Source of the DNA: Alphaproteobacteria bacterium
GTDB taxonomy: Bacteria > Pseudomonadota > Alphaproteobacteria > UBA8366 > JADFVY01
Assembly: GCA_029881615.1 (NCBI GenBank)
Contig: JAOUMF010000015.1
Coordinates: forward strand, 1 to 13,087
Length of the DNA: 13,087 bases
Direction of reading: 5' to 3'
Under the pieces are notes generated by a model. The model worked only from the letters and a program-made list of their open reading frames with translations, was not told the origin of the DNA and did no database searches. This document shows positions 1 through 6,065 of this stretch, piece by piece. Position 1 is the first letter of the stretch; the number at the start of each line of letters is the position of its first letter. A program made the translations under genes and the position numbers.

Positions 1-99
1 AGACAGGTCGGGATCGACCACGCCAAGCTGCATCTTGATGGCGTACCATGTCGATCCCCAGATCAGTACCGTGCCGACATACAGCAGGTTATTTCCCAA
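1..99 (-). CDS. DMT-superfamily (EamA-type) transporter, N-terminal fragment
   Basis: This is the first 33 codons of a gene that runs off the left edge of the window. The translation begins MGNNLLYVGTVLIWGSTW and continues to a VVDP motif. A hydrophobic first helix (about residues 5-21) ending in the IWGSTW signature, followed by a short stretch to a DP motif, is typical of EamA/DMT inner-membrane metabolite exporters. The substrate cannot be inferred. The start is taken as TTG at 99-97, because no ATG, GTG or other TTG lies in frame between it and an upstream in-frame stop. A very G-rich ribosome-binding sequence sits immediately before it, with unusually short spacing. The gene follows the DUF1127 gene on the same strand after 17 bp, so the two are probably co-transcribed. 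The family call rests on only 33 residues. Confidence 0.7.
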   Translation of the reverse strand, partial: MGNNLLYVGTVLIWGSTWYAIKMQLGVVDPDLS

Positions 100-116
100 T
101 TTCCCCCCTTGGCGGA

Positions 117-347
117 TTAGCAGCGCCAGAAGGGCTTGGATACCTCCTCCATGGCGGTAATTCTGTCGATTCCGATATCGCGAAGCAGGCGTTCGTCGAG
201 CCTGGCGAGGCAGCGGCGCTGCCGAGCACGCTCATACCACAGTTGCAGGGTCTGAACAGATGCCAAAAAGAGGCGGCCGAGGCCGTCTGGCAGATCGGAC
301 GTTCTGGTCGGGTTGCAGGGAATATGGCGATCTATGATATGGCTCAT
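117..347 (-). CDS. DUF1127 domain small protein
   Basis: This 76-residue basic protein carries a DUF1127 (YjiS-like) module at about residues 33-73. The visible core is an aromatic/basic helix (LWYERARQRR), then LARLDERLLRDIGIDR and an acidic turn ending near KPFWR. DUF1127 proteins are abundant small cytoplasmic proteins of alpha- and gammaproteobacteria. A few have been linked to stress, phosphate-related physiology and RNA turnover, but there is no general biochemical function. The N-terminal 30 residues are poorly conserved in character. The ATG at 347-345 follows an AAGGA ribosome-binding site at good spacing. The gene diverges from the LysR gene across 154 bp and precedes the DMT transporter on its own strand. 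A regulatory role is only inference. Confidence 0.85.
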   Translation of the reverse strand: MSHIIDRHIPCNPTRTSDLPDGLGRLFLASVQTLQLWYERARQRRCLARLDERLLRDIGIDRITAMEEVSKPFWRC

Positions 348-438
348 CTTCGGTGTCCTTATCTGAAACCGGAACCTCTGACGGCCCCGAATGCAGGATA
401 ATGTTCATTCATGACAGCAAAATTACAGGTAATCTGAG

Positions 439-448
439 TTGTCGACAA
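439..448. promoter_or_regulatory. Perfect 10-bp palindrome between DUF1127 and lysR genes
   Basis: TTGTCGACAA lies near the middle of the 154-bp divergent spacer (348-501), about 55 bp upstream of the LysR start codon. LysR-type regulators usually bind interrupted palindromes in such divergent spacers, often autoregulating. The location therefore fits an operator. The T-N11-A consensus is loose and a 10-bp palindrome can arise by chance. I see no convincing -35/-10 pair in the spacer. Confidence 0.25.
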
Positions 449-501
449 ACGATCCTTTTTCATGTATCGGATAAGTAACATTAATCCGAAAAGGCATCGC
501 C

Positions 502-1410
502 ATGGTGACGCGCCTGCCCCCGATGAACACACTGCGCGCCTTTGAGGCGGCAGCCCGCTATCTCAGCTTCACCCTCGCCGCCGAAGAACTTCACATTACC
601 CAGGCGGCCGTGAGCCATCAGATCAAAACGCTGGAACAGGCACTGGGGGTGCGGCTGTTCCGCCGCCTGAATCGCGCCATCCGTCTGACCGAGGAAGGGC
701 AGGAGTTCGTCAGCGAGGTTCGCATGGCGTTGAACCATCTGGCGACCGCCGTGGAAAAGCTCGCCGCGCCCGATGCCGGCGGGCCGCTGACGGTCAGCGT
801 ATTGCCCTCTTTCGCGTCGAAATGGCTGGTGCCGCGGCTGGGCCGATTCCGCGACAAGCATCCGGAAATCGACGTGCGGATCGACCCGTCTAATCAGCTG
901 ACCGATTTTCGGCGCGACGATGTCGATCTGGTGGTGCGCTATGGCGAGGGCGAATATGAAGGCCTGCACAGCGTACGGCTGATGACGGAGGATATTTTTC
1001 CGGTTTGCAGCCCCTCCCTTCTGAAAGGGCCGAACGCATTATCCAAGCCGGAAGATCTGCGCCGGCACACGCTCTTGCATGACGATGCCTATGTGGATTG
1101 GGCAATGTGGCTGCTGGTGGCGGGTGTAAAGGGGATCGGTCAGCGTCAGGGGCCTTTCTTCACCGATTCGGCCATGGTGATCCAGGCCGCCGTGGAAGGC
1201 CAGGGTGTGGCGCTTGCCCGTGGCGCGCTGGCGGCCGGGGATATCGCGGCTGGCCGACTGGTAAAGCCATTCGATATCGCAATTCCCACAAAATATGCGT
1301 ATTATATATTGAGTCCCAAGGCGACGAGCCATCATCCCAAGATTGCTGCTTTCAGGGAGTGGTTGTTGGAAGAAGCCTCGGTTGATGCGGTTGTCTTGCC
1401 GGGCAATTAA
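502..1410 (+). CDS. LysR-family transcriptional regulator, GcvA-like
   Basis: This 302-residue protein has the usual LysR-type (LTTR) length. Residues 8-65 form the winged helix-turn-helix, with NTLRAFEAAARYLSFTLAA, then the recognition segment ITQAAVSHQIKTLE and LGVRLFRRLNR. The co-inducer-binding domain starts near residue 90 (LTVSVLPSFASKWLVPRL) and includes IDVRIDPSN and DVDLVVRYGEG, a pattern typical of the GcvA/AmpR-like branch. It would act as a cytoplasmic, DNA-binding, ligand-responsive regulator. The ligand and targets are unknown. The ATG at 502 has AAAAGG about 7 nt upstream and is preferred over the second ATG at 523. The gene diverges from the DUF1127/DMT pair and is followed at 42 bp by the TerB-like gene. 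In rhizobia a LysR gene sits next to trxB; here trxB is about 2 kb away with two genes between. Confidence 0.92.
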   Translation: MVTRLPPMNTLRAFEAAARYLSFTLAAEELHITQAAVSHQIKTLEQALGVRLFRRLNRAIRLTEEGQEFVSEVRMALNHLATAVEKLAAPDAGGPLTVSVLPSFASKWLVPRLGRFRDKHPEIDVRIDPSNQLTDFRRDDVDLVVRYGEGEYEGLHSVRLMTEDIFPVCSPSLLKGPNALSKPEDLRRHTLLHDDAYVDWAMWLLVAGVKGIGQRQGPFFTDSAMVIQAAVEGQGVALARGALAAGDIAAGRLVKPFDIAIPTKYAYYILSPKATSHHPKIAAFREWLLEEASVDAVVLPGN

Positions 1411-1452
1411 GGGATTCAAGAAGGTTTGGTTGCGACTCGAGGAGTTTCACCA

Positions 1453-2043
1453 ATGCAAGGCATCAAGAATTTTGTTTTGGGTAGTGTGCTTATCGCGGCT
1501 GGCGGTGGCATTCTGATGACCGCCAATCTGCGCGGCATGCTGGAATATGGCGCCTGGGGTATCCTTGTCGTCGGTGTTTTGATGTTCGCCGCCGGATTGT
1601 ACCAGATGCTGGTCGTCGCCAGGATAACGGTTGACGCGACGGAGGCCTACAACACCAATTCGACGGCCCGTCTGCTAATGCAAAGCATGCTGACCACTGC
1701 GCTGGCCGATGGTCATCTCGACGATCAAGAGGTCGAGACGATCACCGAAGCCTGTGAAGCAGTTGTGGATGAACATCTTGATCCCGATTCGATCCGCCGA
1801 ATCGCAAATCTGATCAAGGAGCGAGGGGATGCCATCCTCGAGGAAATTCGCTATGAGGGGAAAATGCTCAACATCGACGGGCGAAAGGCGATAATCAATG
1901 CCTGCGTCATGGTGCTGATGGCGGATGGCCAGGTCGATGTGCGAGGGACGGCGGCCATAAACGCGATCGGGGAACAGCTCGATTTTTCAACAATCGAGAC
2001 GCAAGCCTTGATCGCGGAGGCAATGGCGGCAGAGCAAGGCTGA
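1453..2043 (+). CDS. Membrane-anchored TerB-like domain protein
   Basis: This 196-residue protein has two hydrophobic helices (about residues 5-24 and 33-56, separated by a short loop), followed by a cytoplasmic all-helical domain at about 73-180. The domain carries two related acidic motifs, ADGHLDDQE (85-93) and ADGQVDVRG (157-165). These match the ADGxxDxxE hallmark of TerB/DjlA-like domains, where acidic residues can bind divalent metal. TerB domains occur in tellurite-resistance and membrane-stress proteins. The function of this architecture is unknown, and I see no other ter gene. The ATG at 1453 is chosen over an upstream in-frame TTG at 1426 because GAGGAG lies 8-9 nt before it and the protein then begins just ahead of the first helix. 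It lies 42 bp downstream of lysR and is probably co-transcribed. It converges on the MFS gene with a 16-bp gap. Confidence 0.75.
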   Translation: MQGIKNFVLGSVLIAAGGGILMTANLRGMLEYGAWGILVVGVLMFAAGLYQMLVVARITVDATEAYNTNSTARLLMQSMLTTALADGHLDDQEVETITEACEAVVDEHLDPDSIRRIANLIKERGDAILEEIRYEGKMLNIDGRKAIINACVMVLMADGQVDVRGTAAINAIGEQLDFSTIETQALIAEAMAAEQG

Positions 2044-2059
2044 AAAACAGTTGGTTATC

Positions 2060-3274
2060 TTAGCGCCGCCCGTTGGCCAATTTCACGGCATCGGGATGCG
2101 CACGCAGGCGGGCCATGGCGATGACGCCAATAAGGGGGCCCACCGACAGCGCGGCAAAGGCATAGCGCCAGCCCACCGTTTCCGCGAGCCAGGGAATCAT
2201 ATGGATGCTTGTCAGCGTCAGCAGGAATCCCATGCTTGTCTGTACGGTCAGCATGGTGCCGATAAGGCGGCGATCCGACAGTTCGGCGATGCTTGCGGAA
2301 AATTGCGGTGAATCAGCGACGACCGTGAAGCCCCAGACGATGCAGAGCGCGACCAGCCAGACTGGATCGCCGCCATACAGAAAGCCTGCGGCCAGCGCGC
2401 AGGCGCCGCTGATCGCCATTGCCAGAATGGTCAGCGTAGTCCGCCCCATGCGGTCGGCGAACAGGCCACCCAGCACACAGCCGACACCGCCCGCGCCAAT
2501 GATCGCGAAGGTCGCCAGCGCCGCATATGTCGATGCGGCCCCACCGGCACCCATTGTCTGGGCAAAGCTGGCATTCAGGAATACGCCAATCCAGGCCCAC
2601 ATGGCGTAAAGCTCCCACATATGGCCAAGATAGCCGATATTGGCGAGCCGTAACGACTGTACCCGGAAACCGGCCAGCGCATGGGCGGGATCGAAGGGCG
2701 GCGCCTTGGCCGCATTAGGGCCGATATTGGTAAACAGGATGCCAACCGACGCGACAAGCGCCGAGATGGATGCCGCCCCAAGCGTGAAACGCCAGTCGAT
2801 GCCGCCCAGCGCGTTGAACAAATGCGGCGCGGCCGAGCCCAGGGTCAGCGCCCCGACCAGCAACCCGACCAGGTATCCCATATCTCCTTTTGCCCAGGTT
2901 GTGGCCAGCTTCATGCCGACGGGATAGATCCCGGCCATGCAGATACCGGTTGCGAAGCGCAGAATAATCACGGTGAACGAGGTCGGCTCGACCAGCAGAA
3001 TTGCGGCATTGGCGATGGCGGCTGCCAGCGACGCGGCCATGAAGAAACGCCGTGGGTCGATTCTGTCGGCGAGGCTGAAAAAGGCACTGACCAGCGTGCC
3101 GACGACAAATCCGGCCTGCACCGCGCTGGTAAACAGCGATGCCGTCGTCCCGTCCAGTCCGATGTCTGCCTTCAGCGACGGCACCACGGCCGAGGCTGAA
3201 AACCACAGCGCCATTGCCGCGATCTGGCATAAGGCGATTAGCGCGAGCGAGGCGCCGCGGCCATTCTGCATCAT
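2060..3274 (-). CDS. MFS transporter
   Basis: This 404-residue integral inner-membrane protein has about 12 hydrophobic helices in two halves, joined by a polar loop around residues 183-215. The first half contains the degenerate motif-A region near LADRIDPRRFF (about 68-78) and an RFATG segment (106-110). The second half has a good motif A, GGLFADRMGRT (269-279), between helices 8 and 9. A conserved-looking block, GHMWELYAMWAWIG (about 217-230), opens the second half. The substrate cannot be predicted. The start is the first of two adjacent ATG codons at 3274 and 3271, with GAGAGGG upstream. The gene diverges from trxB across 160 bp containing an inverted repeat, and converges on the TerB-like gene. 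Confidence 0.9.
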   Translation of the reverse strand: MMQNGRGASLALIALCQIAAMALWFSASAVVPSLKADIGLDGTTASLFTSAVQAGFVVGTLVSAFFSLADRIDPRRFFMAASLAAAIANAAILLVEPTSFTVIILRFATGICMAGIYPVGMKLATTWAKGDMGYLVGLLVGALTLGSAAPHLFNALGGIDWRFTLGAASISALVASVGILFTNIGPNAAKAPPFDPAHALAGFRVQSLRLANIGYLGHMWELYAMWAWIGVFLNASFAQTMGAGGAASTYAALATFAIIGAGGVGCVLGGLFADRMGRTTLTILAMAISGACALAAGFLYGGDPVWLVALCIVWGFTVVADSPQFSASIAELSDRRLIGTMLTVQTSMGFLLTLTSIHMIPWLAETVGWRYAFAALSVGPLIGVIAMARLRAHPDAVKLANGRR

Positions 3275-3297
3275 CTGTTTTCCCTCTCACCCGCCAG

Positions 3298-3327
3298 GAT
3301 AAGGCATGCTATCGTTTCAGCCTTATC
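3298..3327. promoter_or_regulatory. Operator-like 8-bp inverted repeat in the MFS/trxB spacer
   Basis: The half-sites GATAAGGC (3298-3305) and GCCTTATC (3320-3327) are perfect inverted copies separated by 14 nt, so their centres are 22 bp apart, about two helical turns. The element sits 24-53 bp upstream of the MFS start codon and about 108 bp upstream of trxB. Half-site geometry of this sort suits a dimeric or tetrameric regulator. A hairpin in the 5' untranslated region is the alternative reading. No regulator is assigned. Confidence 0.35.
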
Positions 3328-3434
3328 ACATAACTGTGCGTTCGGTGCGGCGAATTGGCTTGCCGGGGTTGCGCGGCGGCGGCGGACGTATTAACTCCGA
3401 GGGATGGACGTTATCACGGGGAAAGCAGGTCGCC

Positions 3435-4403
3435 ATGGCTGAACAACATCGCACGAAAGTTCTCATCATCGGGTCCGGCCCGGCCGGATATACGGCGGCG
3501 GTCTATGCCGCGCGCGCCAATCTGGCGCCGACGCTGGTGGCGGGGCTGCAGCCGGGCGGGCAATTGACCATCACTACCGAGGTCGAGAACTATCCCGGCT
3601 TCGCCGAAGCGGTGCAGGGGCCCTGGCTGATGGAACAGATGCGGGCCCAGGCCGAGCATGTGGGCACGAAAATCCTGCATGACATCATCACCGATATCGA
3701 CCTGTCGAAGCGCCCCTTTACGGCCACGGGCGATTCCGGCGACAGTTATATCGCCGACACGGTAATCGTTGCGACCGGTGCGCAGGCGCGCTGGCTGGGT
3801 CTGGAATCGGAACAGAAATATCAGGGCGGCGGCGTGTCGGCCTGCGCCACCTGCGACGGTTTCTTTTACCGCGAGAAGGATATCGCGGTCGTCGGCGGCG
3901 GAAACTCGGCTGTTGAAGAGGCCCTGTTCCTGACCAATTTCGGCAAGAAGGTTTACCTGATTCATCGCCGCGATACATTGCGGTCGGAGAAGATCCTGCA
4001 GGACAGACTGTTCAAGAACCCGAAAATCGTGCCGATCTGGGATACCGCGGTCGAGGAAATCCTCGGCGAGGACTCGCCCCCGGTGGTGACCGGTCTGAGG
4101 CTGAAAAACGTTAAGACCGGGGCCATCAGCGAACTGGCCGTCGACGGTGTATTCATCGCCATCGGCCATACGCCATCGAGCGGGATATTCAAGGGCCAGT
4201 TGGATATGGACGAAAGCGGCTATATCAATACCAGGCCCGATTCGACCGCGACCAACATCCCGGGCGTGTACGCCGCCGGCGATGTGAAGGACAAGATCTA
4301 CCGCCAGGCCGTCACGGCCGCGGGAATGGGCTGCATGGCGGCGCTGGAGGCCGAAAAATTCATCGCTGAACAGGAAGATACCGAAAGCGCCGCGGCGGAA
4401 TAG
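3435..4403 (+). CDS. trxB: Thioredoxin-disulfide reductase
   Basis: This 322-residue flavoenzyme transfers electrons from NADPH through FAD and a redox-active disulfide to thioredoxin in the cytoplasm. The FAD-binding Rossmann motif GSGPAG is at residues 13-18. The active-site pair is CATC (Cys137 and Cys140), followed by DG. The NADPH motif GGGNSA is at 154-159, with the phosphate-contacting HRRD at 177-180. The C-terminal FAD motif YAAGDV precedes a conserved RQAVTAAGMG segment. Length and order match bacterial low-molecular-weight TrxB closely. The ATG at 3435 is chosen because it directly precedes the Rossmann fold and has GGGGAAAGCAGG upstream; an in-frame ATG at 3306 would add 43 unrelated residues. 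It is transcribed alone, diverging from the MFS gene and converging on hutF with a 20-bp gap. It also ultimately feeds reducing power to periplasmic thiol pathways. Confidence 0.96.
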   Translation: MAEQHRTKVLIIGSGPAGYTAAVYAARANLAPTLVAGLQPGGQLTITTEVENYPGFAEAVQGPWLMEQMRAQAEHVGTKILHDIITDIDLSKRPFTATGDSGDSYIADTVIVATGAQARWLGLESEQKYQGGGVSACATCDGFFYREKDIAVVGGGNSAVEEALFLTNFGKKVYLIHRRDTLRSEKILQDRLFKNPKIVPIWDTAVEEILGEDSPPVVTGLRLKNVKTGAISELAVDGVFIAIGHTPSSGIFKGQLDMDESGYINTRPDSTATNIPGVYAAGDVKDKIYRQAVTAAGMGCMAALEAEKFIAEQEDTESAAAE

Positions 4404-4423
4404 CGCGAGCGGGCGGAACTTCG

Positions 4424-5809
4424 TCAGAACAGTTCGCGCACTGCCTTGCGGTATTTTTCCTTGATGGCTTCGGCATGGATATGCCGGCCGTCTTCCACTA
4501 CCCATTGACCGCCTGCCAATACGCGTTTTATCAGGGGCGTGTTGCCGGCGAAAACCAGACAATCGAGGATATCGTCGCCGGCGCGGCCTTCCAGCAGAAG
4601 GTTGTCGTGATCAAGGACCAGCAGGTCGGCGCGATGATCTTTCGCAATAGCCCCCACTGTCATGCCCAATGCCTTCGCGCCGCCGGCCAACGCCGCGCGC
4701 CATAGCGATCCACCGATGGAAGGGTTGTTCGGGGCGGTGGCTATGTTGCGTCGCCGTAGCACCAGCCGCTGCCCATATTCCAGCCAGCGCAATTCCTCGA
4801 CCGGGCTGACCGAAACATGACTGTCCGATCCGATGCCGAAACTGCCACCCTGATCCACGAAATCGCGGAACGGGAATAGCCCGTCCCCCAGATTGGCCTC
4901 GGTCGTCGGGCATAATCCGGCCACGGCCCCGCTGGCGGCGATCTGGTCGATCTCGCCACGCGTTATGTTGGTTGCATGGACAAGGCACCAGTCTTCGCCG
5001 ACCGTGAAATTATCGTACAGCCATTCCACGGGGGTCTTCCCGCTCCAGCCATAGCATTCCGACACTTCACGAACCTGCTCGGCGATATGGATATGGATCG
5101 GTGTCCGTGCATCCCGTGCATTTCTGCTCTCCACGGCCTCCCTCATTTCCCGCTCTCCGACCGCGCGCAGGGAATGGATGCCCAGGCCGGTCCGGTTGAA
5201 AGCGCTTTCGGCAAAGCCTTGCGCAACCCTGTTGGCGATATCTTCCAGAAAAGCGGGATCGCTGCGAAAACGTTCTTGCACAGGGTTCAAGGCCGCACCG
5301 CCGAAACCGCCCTGATTGTACAGTACGGGCAGCAGCGTAAAGGCGATGCCGGCCGATTCGGCCGCACGCACGACACGTAGCGCGGTCTCCGCCGGGTTGG
5401 CATAGCGTCCACCATCGGGCCGGTTATGCAGATAATGGAACTCCGCGACCGAGGTGTAGCCCTGACAAAGCATTTCCGCATATAGCTGGCTGGCGATCGC
5501 TTCGATATCGTCGGGGCTGATTTTTGAAACCAGTCCGTACATGGTCTGGCGCCAGGTCCAGAAGCTGTCGTCCTTGCCGCTCGCTCGTTCGGCCAGGCCA
5601 GCCATTGCGCGCTGGAAAGCGTGGGAATGTAAATTGGGCATGCCCGGAATGACAATTCCGGCCCGATCGTCGCCACCGGCCTTCACGTCCCGCTCGATCT
5701 TCACGATTTGCCCGTTCGCCGTATCGTAATGGATCAGCACATCGCGGGCCCAGCGATCGGGCAGCAGGGCCTGTTCGGCAAACAGTGTTTTGATCGTCGC
5801 CACCGGCAT
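4424..5809 (-). CDS. hutF: Formimidoylglutamate deiminase
   Basis: This 461-residue amidohydrolase-superfamily enzyme hydrolyses N-formimidoyl-L-glutamate to N-formyl-L-glutamate and ammonia, a late step of the five-step histidine degradation route. The metal-binding HSHAFQRAMAGL begins at residue 61. Further metal or catalytic candidates are the histidines of HIHIAEQ (239 and 241), His278 in LVHAT, and Asp329 in GIGSDSH. The block GLCPTTEANLGDG (298-310) is characteristic of HutF. The ATG at 5809 is preferred because MPVATIKTLFAEQALLPD is a typical family start and AGGGA lies upstream; an in-frame GTG at 5887 would add 26 atypical residues. No hutH, hutU, hutI, hutG or hutC lies nearby, so the gene stands apart from its pathway partners here. 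It lies downstream of ccmI but beyond a strong hairpin. Confidence 0.92.
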   Translation of the reverse strand: MPVATIKTLFAEQALLPDRWARDVLIHYDTANGQIVKIERDVKAGGDDRAGIVIPGMPNLHSHAFQRAMAGLAERASGKDDSFWTWRQTMYGLVSKISPDDIEAIASQLYAEMLCQGYTSVAEFHYLHNRPDGGRYANPAETALRVVRAAESAGIAFTLLPVLYNQGGFGGAALNPVQERFRSDPAFLEDIANRVAQGFAESAFNRTGLGIHSLRAVGEREMREAVESRNARDARTPIHIHIAEQVREVSECYGWSGKTPVEWLYDNFTVGEDWCLVHATNITRGEIDQIAASGAVAGLCPTTEANLGDGLFPFRDFVDQGGSFGIGSDSHVSVSPVEELRWLEYGQRLVLRRRNIATAPNNPSIGGSLWRAALAGGAKALGMTVGAIAKDHRADLLVLDHDNLLLEGRAGDDILDCLVFAGNTPLIKRVLAGGQWVVEDGRHIHAEAIKEKYRKAVRELF

Positions 5810-6065
5810 GTGTAGTGAGTTCCCTGTTTTGTGCGGAAGCAGCTGCCTCTTTTCCTTAACGATAATGCGGTCTTCGGAAAAGGGCACGCATTATGTTGGT
5901 CGTCATACGGATTGCAGCGATTAAGAGCATGAATCTGAATTTGATTCCGCAACGCTGGTCATGGGGAAATGTCGCGTGGATAGTGCGTCGCTAGCGCGGT
6001 CGCGAAAGAAGAGGCGCCTGGACCCCGGTTCTGTTCAACCGGGGTCCAGGCATATTTTTGTCAGG
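5810..6065. other. Spacer between hutF and the ccm block
   Basis: This 256-bp stretch has no credible gene. It contains the ccm-side hairpin at 6017-6050, and the remaining roughly 200 bp must hold the hutF promoter on the minus strand. I see no convincing -35/-10 pair and no clear HutC-type operator. Confidence 0.6.
6017..6050 (-). terminator. Strong hairpin after ccmI
   Basis: CCTGGACCCCGGTT (6017-6030) and its perfect inverted copy (6037-6050) enclose the 6-nt loop CTGTTC, giving a GC-rich 14-bp stem. It starts 16 nt past the ccmI stop codon. Read on the minus strand it is followed by a pyrimidine-rich CGCCTCTTCTTTCG. On the plus strand the stem is followed by CATATTTTTG, a better U-tract, so it may work in both directions. 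It is the natural end of the ccm transcript. The GGACCCCGG...CCGGGGTCC type also resembles palindromic elements repeated in some alphaproteobacterial genomes, which cannot be tested in one window. Confidence 0.7.

Noticed and set aside
3306..3434. Longer trxB start at the in-frame ATG at 3306.
   Set aside because: It would add 43 residues with no TrxB similarity, and the ATG at 3435 has a good ribosome-binding site just before the FAD motif.
3414..4562. 382-codon open frame on the minus strand opposite trxB.
   Set aside because: It covers trxB in antisense and runs into the hutF 3' end. Its composition is that of a shadow frame, and trxB has all its motifs.
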